Shown here piece after piece: positions 8,524 through 16,067 of a stretch of 64,000 nt of DNA (position 1 is the stretch's first letter; every line of letters begins with the position of its first letter). The translations under genes were made by a program, and so were the position numbers. Source of the stretch: Bradyrhizobium barranii subsp. barranii. Its GTDB lineage: Bacteria; Pseudomonadota; Alphaproteobacteria; Rhizobiales; Xanthobacteraceae. The notes under the pieces were generated by a model. The model saw only the letters and a list, made by a program, of their open reading frames with translations, had not been told where the DNA came from and searched no databases. The stretch lies in NCBI RefSeq assembly GCF_017565645.3, contig NZ_CP086136.1, forward strand, positions 4,633,501 to 4,697,500, given 5' to 3'.

Positions 8524-9687
8524 TCAGTCAAACCCGTTCGGCATGTCGGCCTTGGCCAGCGCCGTGGCGCGCGCCTTCATCCAGCCCTCGAGGAAGGCCT
8601 TTTCGTCCGATGGCGGATTGGACTTGCCGTAATCCGCCCACGCCGCACCGAGCACGTCCTGTCGCTTGAACAGCTTGTTGTTGTGGGTGTCCTGCGCGTC
8701 AGACCATTGCCGGGCTTCTTTCAAGGCCTTCACCGCGCCGGGATGCACGGGCACCACCCAGTTCTTAGTCTGCCGGTCGGCGGCGAGCCCGCCGGCGCCG
8801 GGTGCGGAATCCTTGTAGGCGTCGTAGCTGACGATCATCGCCTTGGTCATCGCATAGACCTGGTCTGCCGGTTGCGAGGCGTAGGTGACGAAGATCGGGT
8901 AGGGGTAGTTGCCGAGTTCGATTGGCTTCTCCGGCGTGATGCCGGCACCGCAGGTCGCGGTCTGCGGGAAGAAGAACGAGCCGACCTTCTGCATCCGCGC
9001 CCAGCCTTCCTTGTCCTTGGCGGGCAGCGGCGGCCAGACCAGGCCGCGCGGCGAGGTCTCGGCTTCCTTGGCGGGGCCGGTGATGGTGGTGCCGAAGGCG
9101 GCGTCGGTGTCGTTGTTGATCAGGCCTTTCCACATCGCGCCGTAGCTCGCGAACTCGACGACCTTGACGTCCTTTTGCGTCAGGCCTGCGAAGGCGAGCA
9201 CCGCGAGCGAGTTCTGGTTCAACGCGGGCGAGCCGACCACGAAGCCGACGCGCTTGCCTTTCAGGTCTTTCAGATCTTTCACGCCGCTATCGGCTGCGAC
9301 CCCAAGCGAACCGCAATTGCAATCGACGCTCGAGAGCATGATCTGGAGCGGCTGCGGGCCCCATTCCTTCGAGCCGAACTCGAACACGCCTTCCTGCGCG
9401 AAATAGGTGCCCGATCCCATCGCGGACGACGCCGCGCGCTTGGCGCGCAATGGTGCAAGCCGCGCGACGTCGTTGCCTGCGGGCAGCACGCGCACATCGG
9501 TGCCGTATTTGTCCTTCATCATTTTGCCGACGCCGACCGCGATGTTGAAGCCGGCGGTGCCGGTGTCATAGGCGGTGAACGTCAATGTCGCCGGCAGCTT
9601 GATGTCTTCGGCGATTGCATAGCGTGTAGACGCAAAAGAAATGCCCGCAACCAAGGCAGGCGCGAGCATGGTCAGCCCACGAAGCAT
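8524..9687 (-). CDS. TAXI family TRAP transporter solute-binding protein
   Basis: A 387-residue periplasmic protein that captures a carboxylated ligand and delivers it to the TRAP permease. ATG 9687 follows GGAGGG at good spacing and opens a Sec signal peptide (MLRGLTMLAPALVAGISFAS) with cleavage probably near AIAED. The mature protein has TAXI features (TFTAYDTGTAGFNIAVGVGKMM early on, DLKGKRVGFVVGSP in the middle). The permease gene follows 42 bases downstream on the same strand. Two GTTTGAAAC palindromes lie 49-75 bases upstream of the start. The ligand is unknown; the adjacent biotin carrier and carboxylase genes suggest a carboxylated catabolic substrate. Confidence 0.88.
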   Translation of the reverse strand: MLRGLTMLAPALVAGISFASTRYAIAEDIKLPATLTFTAYDTGTAGFNIAVGVGKMMKDKYGTDVRVLPAGNDVARLAPLRAKRAASSAMGSGTYFAQEGVFEFGSKEWGPQPLQIMLSSVDCNCGSLGVAADSGVKDLKDLKGKRVGFVVGSPALNQNSLAVLAFAGLTQKDVKVVEFASYGAMWKGLINNDTDAAFGTTITGPAKEAETSPRGLVWPPLPAKDKEGWARMQKVGSFFFPQTATCGAGITPEKPIELGNYPYPIFVTYASQPADQVYAMTKAMIVSYDAYKDSAPGAGGLAADRQTKNWVVPVHPGAVKALKEARQWSDAQDTHNNKLFKRQDVLGAAWADYGKSNPPSDEKAFLEGWMKARATALAKADMPNGFD

Positions 9688-9732
9688 GTTTCCCTCCAAT
9701 GATCCTCGCGTTTGCCGCGAAGAGTTTCATTC

Positions 9733-9765
9733 TTTGTTTGAAACAGATTTTTGTTTGAAACAGAT
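9733..9765 (-). promoter_or_regulatory. Tandem GTTTGAAAC palindromes, candidate operator of the TRAP genes
   Basis: A 16-base sequence, TTTGTTTGAAACAGAT, occurs twice in tandem (9733-9748 and 9750-9765). Each copy contains the odd palindrome GTTTGAAAC (9736-9744, 9753-9761), and the copies are 17 bases apart. They lie 46-78 bases upstream of the TAXI gene start. A regulator of the IclR family is encoded close by and is the natural candidate, but the binding protein is an inference. Confidence 0.5.
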
Positions 9766-9854
9766 CATGTCATCGCGATCAGGCGATGGCAACGCCGTAC
9801 CGCGAACGCGGCGATGAGGCAGACAGATTGTCGCGGAAGCCACGGATAATGCAG

Positions 9855-10076
9855 TCAGTTCGCGACGATCGCGATCGCCTGTCCTTCGGCGACGACATCG
9901 TCGAGCTTGACGAGCAGCGATGTGATCGTGCCGCTCGCGGGCGAGGGCACAGGTATCTCCATCTTCATGGCCTCGACGACTACAACGTCATCGCCATCAG
10001 CGACGGTTCCTCCAACTTGCACGGGAGTTGCGCAGATGCGACCCGCGACCTCCGTGACGATCTTAATTTCTGGCAT
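9855..10076 (-). CDS. Biotin carboxyl carrier (biotinyl domain) protein
   Basis: A 73-residue single biotinyl domain. The motif VVEAMKMEIPV contains the Lys that would be biotinylated. It is the size of a free-standing carrier protein that shuttles carboxybiotin between a biotin carboxylase and a carboxyltransferase. ATG 10076 is preceded by AAAGGCG; an upstream in-frame TTG at 10103 is less likely. The divergent carboxyltransferase gene (11075-12633) is the likely partner. No biotin carboxylase is seen in the window. It lies upstream of the TRAP genes on the same strand. Confidence 0.88.
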   Translation of the reverse strand: MPEIKIVTEVAGRICATPVQVGGTVADGDDVVVVEAMKMEIPVPSPASGTITSLLVKLDDVVAEGQAIAIVAN

Positions 10077-10131
10077 GCCATCGCCTTTTTGTTGTCGTCG
10101 CAAAATGCCTGAGGTAGCGTCGTCTGCAAGT

Positions 10132-10155
10132 GGAATTTAATTCCGCAGAGCGGAA
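10132..10155. promoter_or_regulatory. Overlapping GGAA/TTCC palindromes, candidate IclR operator
   Basis: GGAATTTAATTCC (10132-10144, a 13-base perfect palindrome) overlaps TTCCGCAGAGCGGAA (10141-10155, 15 bases, perfect arms), giving three half-sites. The first closely resembles the known E. coli IclR operator pattern TGGAAAT-N-ATTTCCA. The site is 15 bases before the IclR gene start and 55 bases before the divergent biotin carrier gene, so it could serve autoregulation and control of both transcripts. Confidence 0.55.
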
Positions 10156-10170
10156 CGAACGGTAGGGAAC

Positions 10171-11145
10171 ATGGGACGACGATCGGAGCGGTTAAGCAGG
10201 CAAGGTGCGCTCGCTGGCGATGCCGGCGAGGGTGATGTCATCCAGGTGGTGTCGCGCGCGTTCGACGTGTTGCGATGCTTCGAGGGCCATGAGGCCCGGC
10301 TCGGCAATCTCGAGATTTCAAATCGCTGCGGCCTGCCGCGCTCGACGGTGTCGCGGCTCACGCACACGCTGACGCGGATGGGGCAACTCGTGTACCTGCC
10401 GCGCGACCAGAAGTATCGCATCGGTCCGAGCGCCGTGGCGATGAGCGCCTCGATGATGAAGGGCGCGCAGCTGCGCAGCATGATCCGGCAGCGGCTGCAG
10501 GAAGTCGCCGAGCAATTGCCAGGCACTGTCGGCTTCGTCGTTCCCGATCGATTCCATCTGGTCTATCTCCAGTTCGCGCGCTCGGCGACTGCGCTCGGCC
10601 TGCATGAGGGCACCGGCAGCCGCATCTCGATGGCCTCGACGGCCGCGGGCGCGGCCTACACCGCGGCGCTGGCGCCTGAAGTCGGCGATGCCTTCATTAC
10701 AGACATGGAACGGGAAGCGCCCGAAGCTGCAAAGATCCTGCGGCCCCGCATCGAGGCCAACAGGCAGTCGTTGCTCGAGCGCGGTTATGTCACGGCCTGC
10801 GGCCTGTGGAGCCCGCACATCAACGGCCTCGCGGTGCCGATCTGGTCGCCGCAATACCAGACCTTCGTCGTCATCACGATCGGGCTGCTGTCGTCGATGT
10901 ATGACGAGCAGCGTCTGCATGCTGAAGTCGCGCCGTTGATGGTCGCGCTCGGCCGCTCGCTCGGAAGCCTGATGGAGGGCGCGGAAGGCGACGTCTTCAA
11001 CAACCGTATCTCGCGTAAACCGGTCGCAATGGCCGTGCACAACAATAACAAGCCGATCAATTCGGAGGGAGTGAATGAACTGGAAGCCGGAACTCGACGA
11101 GCTCGCCCGGCGCGAAGCCTTCGCGCGGGAGATGGGCGGCGTTGA
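10171..11145 (+). CDS. IclR family transcriptional regulator
   Basis: 324 residues. The N-terminal winged helix (about residues 22-85: VVSRAFDVLRCFEGHEARLG, then LPRSTVSRLTHTLTRMG as recognition helix) is followed by the IclR effector domain with GSRISMASTAAGAAYTAALAP. Regulators of this family usually repress or activate small catabolic clusters in response to an aromatic or carboxylic effector. It is divergent from the biotin carrier and TRAP genes. Its 3' end overlaps the carboxyltransferase gene by 71 bases, and the last ~25 residues diverge from the family, so the natural end may have been shorter. Palindromes at 10132-10155 sit just upstream. Confidence 0.85.
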   Translation: MGRRSERLSRQGALAGDAGEGDVIQVVSRAFDVLRCFEGHEARLGNLEISNRCGLPRSTVSRLTHTLTRMGQLVYLPRDQKYRIGPSAVAMSASMMKGAQLRSMIRQRLQEVAEQLPGTVGFVVPDRFHLVYLQFARSATALGLHEGTGSRISMASTAAGAAYTAALAPEVGDAFITDMEREAPEAAKILRPRIEANRQSLLERGYVTACGLWSPHINGLAVPIWSPQYQTFVVITIGLLSSMYDEQRLHAEVAPLMVALGRSLGSLMEGAEGDVFNNRISRKPVAMAVHNNNKPINSEGVNELEAGTRRARPARSLRAGDGRR

Positions 11146-12633
11146 CAAGGTCAAGCGTCAGCATGACCAGGGCCGACTGACTGTTCGGGAGCGTATCGAC
11201 AGACTGATCGACAAGGGCAGCTTTCACGAAATCGGTGCCGTCTCCGGAATCGGTGAGTACGATTCCAGCGGCGAGCTGCAGAAATTGACGCCGGCGAACT
11301 GCGTGTTCGGCCGCGCGCGTGTCGACGGCCGCACCGTGGTGGTCGTCGGCGACGATTTTACCGTGCGCGGCGGCTCGGCCGATGCGTCGATCTCGGCAAA
11401 GCCGTTGATGGCGGAGGAGATGGCGCATGATTTCCGTCTGCCCATCGTCCGCATCATCGAGGGCTCCGGCGGCGGCGGCTCGGTCAAGACCATCGAGACC
11501 AAGGGCGCGGCCAATCTGCCGGGCGGCATCGGCGGCACGCGCTGGTATCGCTTCACGACGGAGAATCTGTCGCGCGTGCCGGTCGTCGCGCTCGGTCTGG
11601 GCTCAGTCGCGGGCTTAGGCGCGGCGCGCCTTGCCGCCAGCCACTATTCCATCATGACCGGAAGTCCGCGATGTTCGTTGCGGGGCCGCCGGTGGTGAAG
11701 GCGCTCGGGCAGGACCTCTCGAAGGAGGAGCTCGGCGGTGCCGACATCCAGACTCGCGCCGGCGCGGTCGATCACGCCGTCGATACGGAAGAAGAGGCGT
11801 TCGCCTGCGCGCGGCGTTTCCTCTCTTATCTGCCGTCATCGGTCTACGAGCTGCCGCCGACCTTGCCCTGCACCGACAATCCGGAGCGCACCGAAGAAGC
11901 GCTGATGAATGCGGTGCCGCGCAACCGCAAGCAGGTCTACAAGATGCGGCCGATCGTCGAGCAGGTCGTCGACAAGGGCTCGTTCTTCGAGGTCGCCAAG
12001 AATTTCGGCAAGCCAATCATCGTCGGTCTTGCCAGGCTCGAGGGCAGGGCGGTGATGGTGCTTGCGAGCGACAGTTTCCACTATGGCGGCTCGTGGACAG
12101 CGGATGCGTGCCAGAAGGTGGTGCGCTGGGTCGACTTCGCCGAAACCTTCCACCTGCCGATCGTCTATCTCATGGACTGCCCGGGCTTCATGATCGGCCT
12201 CGATGCCGAGAAGGCGGCCACCATCCGCCACGGCGTCCGCGCCATGGCCGCGGTCAACCAGACCACCGTGCCCTGGTGCACCGTGATCCTCCGCAACGCC
12301 TTCGGTGTCGCCGGCGTGGTGCATCAGCCCGCCGACCGCTTCTCGATCCGCTACGCCTGGCCGTCAGCCTATTGGGGCTCGCTCCCGCTCGAAGGCGGCA
12401 TCGAAGCCGCCTACCGCGCCGACATCGATGCGGCCGAGGACAAGGCGGACAAGCTCAAGGAGATCCAGGAACGTCTCAACAAGCTGCGCTCGCCGTTCCG
12501 CTCCGCCGAAAAATTCTGGGTCGAGGAGATCATCGATCCCAGGAAGACAAGGTCGCTGCTGTGCGAGTTCGCAAGGCTGGCCGAGCCGTTGCGGAAGGCG
12601 GGGCCGCCGGAGAACATGACGATCAGGCCGTAG
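11075..12633 (+). pseudogene. Acyl-CoA carboxylase carboxyltransferase subunit (frameshifted)
   Basis: A propionyl-/methylmalonyl-CoA carboxyltransferase-type protein of about 519 residues in total. Part one starts at ATG 11075 behind GGAGGGAGTGA and contains RERIDRLIDKGSFHEIGA and the acyl-CoA-binding glycine segment EGSGGGGSVKTIETKG. Part two continues from MFVAGPPVVKALGQ to TAG 12631-12633 and holds YLMDCPGFMIG and RNAFGVAG. The break is at 11656-11661, where ATGACCGGAAG should read as M-T-R-K with one more C. Restoring it gives a continuous full-length subunit. The free biotin carrier gene nearby is a plausible partner. It may be a real mutation or a sequencing error. Confidence 0.82.
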
Positions 12634-12640
12634 GTTGCGG

Positions 12641-12760
12641 TCATTGCGAGCAACCGGGTGCGCGCGAAGCGAGGCCCCGATGACAGGCTCCGCGAAGCAA
12701 TCCAGACTTTACCCGCGGAGGCCGTCTGGATTGCTTCGTCGCTTCGCTCCTCGTGGAGCG
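12641..12760. repeat. Intergenic palindromic repeat (CGAAGCAATCCAGAC type)
   Basis: A 15-base perfect inverted repeat, CGAAGCAATCCAGAC (12693-12707) and GTCTGGATTGCTTCG (12724-12738), with a 16-base loop. It is flanked by GTCATTGCGAGC-like and GCTTCGCTCC-like sequence. The pattern matches the common rhizobial intergenic repeats built on 'cattgcgagc...gaagcaatccag'. It lies just after the carboxyltransferase gene and could fold in RNA. Confidence 0.7.
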
Positions 12761-12817
12761 GCGCGGTGAAAGTCGTGATGGATGGAACCATTTCCGGCGC
12801 GGTGCATTCAAACGCGC

Positions 12818-12958
12818 ATGAGGAACCTGTATTTCGGCATCGGGGCTCTCGCCGCCGCGCTGGTTCTCTTTACGGTTTGGCTGGGCCAGCATGAACGGGA
12901 GGCATCAATCGATCGCCTCGAGCAATGGGTGATTCCACGCCCGCCACCTGAGCGCTAA
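12818..12958 (+). CDS. Small membrane protein, hypothetical (46 residues)
   Basis: ATG 12818 to TAA 12956-12958. The protein starts MRNLYFGIGALAAALVLFTV, a single hydrophobic segment, followed by a charged tail with HEREASIDRLEQW and ends PRPPPER. The layout (short N-terminus, one transmembrane helix, basic/proline-rich tail) is typical of small rhizobial membrane proteins. There is no strong ribosome-binding site and no recognised family, so the call rests on coding-like composition only. Confidence 0.4.
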   Translation: MRNLYFGIGALAAALVLFTVWLGQHEREASIDRLEQWVIPRPPPER

Positions 12959-13077
12959 AGGAATCGCGGGCGTCACTGACGGCCCTATCGAAATACCCGC
13001 AAACACATTCGTTGTAAGCCGCCACGGAAACGGCCACGCCTTCGGCCGGACAGATCGACATTTTAGACCTGCCGGGG

Positions 13078-13112
13078 ATGTCACTGCCGCCGGTCTTCAG
13101 CGGCAGCGACAT
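13078..13112. terminator. Stem-loop between convergent genes
   Basis: Arms 13078-13090 (ATGTCACTGCCGC) and 13100-13112 (GCGGCAGCGACAT) pair at 12 of 13 positions around a 9-base loop. It lies between the small membrane protein gene and the convergent DUF3303 gene, a position suited to a bidirectional terminator. There is no clear T-run. Confidence 0.4.
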
Positions 13113-13124
13113 GAGGATTGACGA

Positions 13125-13400
13125 TTATCGCTTGGGCAGCGAGGCCATCACTTCGCCCGCGTCGCCATCCTCCAGACAGGGTGTGACGGTCAATGGGAGC
13201 AGGTCAGCCCACTGCGCGAGCCAGCGATACATGGCCTTTGGATCGCTCGATTCAGAGATCGCAAATCCCTGTCCGTTCATGCCATGCCACCGGCCCAGCA
13301 TCTTGACGCCTTCGGGTGGCGCTCCGCCGGTTTCCAGAAAGCGGCTGACGGCCGCATTGAAGGTGCCTTGAGGTACACTCCAGGTTGTAATGAATTTCAT
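13125..13400 (-). CDS. DUF3303 family protein
   Basis: 91 residues starting MKFITTWSVPQGTFNAAVSR, with GRWHGMNGQGFAISESSDPK and WLAQWADLLPLTVTPCLED. This matches the DUF3303 pattern (short alpha/beta barrel-like proteins with an N-terminal 'MKFxxTWS' strand and a 'GRWH' turn). No enzymatic role is known. It stands alone between the small membrane protein and the molybdopterin oxidoreductase gene, with about 270 bases upstream in which no gene was seen. Confidence 0.75.
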   Translation of the reverse strand: MKFITTWSVPQGTFNAAVSRFLETGGAPPEGVKMLGRWHGMNGQGFAISESSDPKAMYRWLAQWADLLPLTVTPCLEDGDAGEVMASLPKR

Positions 13401-13669
13401 GCGATTCTCCCATAATCTGAATTATTGGATGAATGCCGCGGCTGCGCCGCCCGCGCACAATAGCGCTGGCGTGTCGAATAACAACGGCGAATGAAGCCGT
13501 GGGTTAGTGCGATGGAGGCGCCGTAGCGGACTCGGTCGTGTGTCACCGGCGTCCGCCGGAGAACATGACGATACGGCCGTAGCGGCGCGAACGGGGAACT
13601 CATTGGAGCTGCCGACCTATCCCGTCTCTGATAGGATCATCTCGGGAATGAGACCGGGAGGGCTCGCTC

Positions 13670-14696
13670 ATGTCGGCTGTCGATGCGAAGATCGTCCGCA
13701 CCATGTGTCCGATGAACTGCCACCCGACGTTTTGCGGAATGCAGGTTGAGGTCGAGAGCGGTCGGCTCAAGACGCTGAGCGGAGACAAGGATAATCCGGA
13801 CAGTGCCGGGTTTCTTTGCGTTCGCGGGCGCGCGACCAGCGAGATCTTCGGCAATCCGAAGCGACTGCTCTACCCCCAGATTCGCGACGATCGCCGCACC
13901 GACATCTGGCGCCGGGTAAGCTGGGACGAGGCGCTGGATTTCATGGCGAAGCGGATGCGGTCGGCTGGACCCGAGGCGGTGGGTCTATGGGCGGGGCATG
14001 GCGGCTTCACCGTGGGCAGTGCCGTGACGGTGCAGTTGATGCAGCGTTTCGCGCATATGTATGGATGCCAGAACTGGCATCCTGCAATGGTCTGTTGGGG
14101 GCTTGGCGGTTTTGGAGTGGGTCTGACGGGCGCGCTCAAGGTCAATACCAAGGAGGATATGGCTGAGAACTCGAACATGATCGTGCTTTGGGGCGCGAAC
14201 ATTTCGAGTCAGCCCAATACCGCCCGTCATATCGTCGCCGCTCGGCGTCGCGGGGCAAAAGTCATCACGATCGATGTAAGGAGAACGGAAGCGGCGGCTC
14301 AATCGGATGAAGTTTTCCTGATCCGCCCTGGATCGGACGCTGCGTTCGCTTTGGCCGTCATGCACGTCATCGTCACTGAAAAGCTCCATGACTCTGAGTT
14401 TATCGAAGCGCATACCGTCGGCTTCGCGGAATTGTCGTCTCACGTTCTGCCCTTCACGCCGGCCTGGGCAGCAGCCGAGACCGGTCTTGAGGAAGGCCAG
14501 ATTGCGTCGTTCGCCAGAGCGTACGCGTCCACGCGACCAGCCATGATCCTTCTCGGCGGCAGCTCCATGCACAAGAGTGCCAACGGCTGGCACGCGGCGC
14601 GTGCGATCAGCTGTCTGCCGGCGTTGACCGGCAATTTTGGGGTTGCAGGCGGCGGTCTCGGCCCACGTCATGGCGCCCACAGTGCGGCCATGTGCT
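13670..14696 (+). pseudogene. Molybdopterin-dependent oxidoreductase, N-terminal part (split by IS110 element)
   Basis: The gene begins at ATG 13670 behind GGGAGG. It encodes the [4Fe-4S] domain of the DMSO-reductase/formate dehydrogenase family (MCPMNCHPTFCGMQV with further Cys at FLCVRG), followed by the molybdopterin domain (NWHPAMVCWGLGGFGVG, with a candidate Mo-ligand Cys in MVCWG, and LWGANISSQPNTARH). It stops being host sequence at 14696. Excising the IS with one CT core gives a 680-codon frame together with 16068-17080. The substrate is not evident from the sequence. Confidence 0.85.
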
Positions 14697-14767
14697 GGTG
14701 TGGACGGCCTCTCATCCCCACGGTTCTATGGCGCTCCGGCGTCATAGCTAGATGAGAGGAAAGTCTG

Positions 14768-15796
14768 ATGAATCTTCCCATTCGTATCGGTATGGATACT
14801 TCCAAGTCGGTCTTCCAGCTTCACGGTGTTGACGAGAACGAGGCGGTAGTTGTCCGGCGGCAGTTTCGGCGAGCCGAGATGATCCGCTACTTCGAGCGCC
14901 TTCCGCCGGTCCTCGTCGCCATCGAGTCCTGCGGCAGTTCGCATCACTGGGCGCGCCTGCTGCAGTCGTTTGGTCATGAAGTGAAGCTGATCCCGCCCCA
15001 ATATGTGAAGGCTTTCGTAAAGCGCGGCAAGAACGACGCGGCCGATGCCGAGGCGCTGTGCGAGGCGGTCACCCGGCCGAGTATGCGGTTTGTACCGGTG
15101 AAGTCAAAAGAACGGCAAGCGGCCTGCATGTTGATGACCGTGCGGGAACGCCTGGTCAGCGTGAAGTCCCAGCTTTCTAATGCCTTCAGGAGTTATGCGG
15201 CTGAGTTTGGCATCGTTGGCCCCGCCGGTCGGCAGAACGTCACGGCTCTTATCAAGCGGGTGCTCGAGGATGACAACTTACCGGAAATGGCGCGGGATCT
15301 CTTCCGCCTTCAAGCGGAGGAGTATGCCGCGGTCGAAGCCCGCCTGGCAAAGATCGAAGCCAAGCTGATGAAGTGGCATCGTGAGGATGATGTCAGCAGG
15401 CGGATCGCGACGATTCCCGGCGTCGGTCCGATTGGGTCGTCCATGCTAAGCATGAAGGCGCCCCCGCCGGAGACGTTCAGATCAGGCCGCGACTTCGCGG
15501 CTTGGCTCGGACTGACACCCAAGGATCACTCAACTGGCGGCCGGCAACGATATGGCGGTATCACAAAGGCCGGAGATTCAATGCTCCGATCGACGTTGAT
15601 TGTCGGCGCGACTGCGCTGCTGAGGCACATTCGAAAGGGCCGTCATAAGCCGACACCCTGGCTCACTTCGCTGCTGGAGCGAAAGCCGCCGAAGTTGGTC
15701 GCGGTGGCCTTAGCCAACAAGTTCGCCCGTATCGCCTGGCGCTTGATGATATCGGGTGGCGTGTACAACCGGCCGGTAGCCGCCATGCCCATCTGA
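14768..15796 (+). CDS. IS110 family transposase
   Basis: 342 residues from ATG 14768, with GAGAGGAAAG upstream. The N-terminal DEDD domain starts IRIGMDTSKSVFQLHGVDE and continues with KNDAADAEALCEAV. The C-terminal domain has IPGVGPIGSSMLS and STGGRQRYGGITKAG with the conserved Ser. It is homologous to the transposase at 6032-7057 along the whole length but differs at many positions. It appears intact, so the element may still be mobile. Confidence 0.92.
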   Translation: MNLPIRIGMDTSKSVFQLHGVDENEAVVVRRQFRRAEMIRYFERLPPVLVAIESCGSSHHWARLLQSFGHEVKLIPPQYVKAFVKRGKNDAADAEALCEAVTRPSMRFVPVKSKERQAACMLMTVRERLVSVKSQLSNAFRSYAAEFGIVGPAGRQNVTALIKRVLEDDNLPEMARDLFRLQAEEYAAVEARLAKIEAKLMKWHREDDVSRRIATIPGVGPIGSSMLSMKAPPPETFRSGRDFAAWLGLTPKDHSTGGRQRYGGITKAGDSMLRSTLIVGATALLRHIRKGRHKPTPWLTSLLERKPPKLVAVALANKFARIAWRLMISGGVYNRPVAAMPI

Positions 15797-16053
15797 TCTG
15801 AACTCGGTGTACCGGTCGAGATTGCTCGCCGGATAACCCACGAACTTGCAGGACGCAGTAGATGGAAGGTGGACCGATCGGTCGATACGCGCGAGCTTCC
15901 GTAGATTACACTGGCATCACGAATGTCGCCTATGTGCTTGGAGCGTGCGTAGCGAACACCATCTTGGCCAGCGGGCTTTGTCCGCGCAAACAGGCCGGAC
16001 ATCTGATAGCAAGCGATCTGGCCAGAAGTCTGCTATAATCCTGACAAGCGGGG
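15797..16053 (+). ncRNA. Candidate seekRNA/bridge RNA region of IS1111-type element 2
   Basis: The noncoding 3' region of the element. ATGTGCT at 15932-15938 is identical to the left host flank (14690-14696), with one more base pairable as a G-U wobble. AGATTAC at 15903-15909 is the reverse complement of the right host flank GCAATCT (16068-16074) with one mismatch. The two segments lie in the same order and nearly the same place as in element 1. They are framed by the shared GCC...TTGGA and GCGAAC..CCAT blocks. RNA ends are unknown. Confidence 0.55.
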
Positions 16054-16067
16054 GGCCGTCCACATCT

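Larger units (their letters stand above)
14697..16065 (+). mobile_element. IS110 family (IS1111-type) insertion sequence, copy 2
   Basis: A 1369-bp element inserted in the molybdopterin oxidoreductase gene. Inverted repeats TGTGGACGGCC (14699-14709) and GGCCGTCCACA (16054-16064) lie 1-2 bases from the ends. A 2-bp core CT occurs at both borders (14695-14696 and 16066-16067). Its left end GGTGTGGACGG and right end CGTCCACAT match the other element's ends (GGGGTGGACGC and CGTCCACAG) base for base apart from 1-2 changes. The transposase is followed by about 260 noncoding bases. Confidence 0.85.

Noticed and set aside
12693..12738. Rho-independent terminator of the carboxyltransferase gene.
   Set aside because: The stem matches a widespread repeat family and no T-run follows, so it was listed as a repeat.
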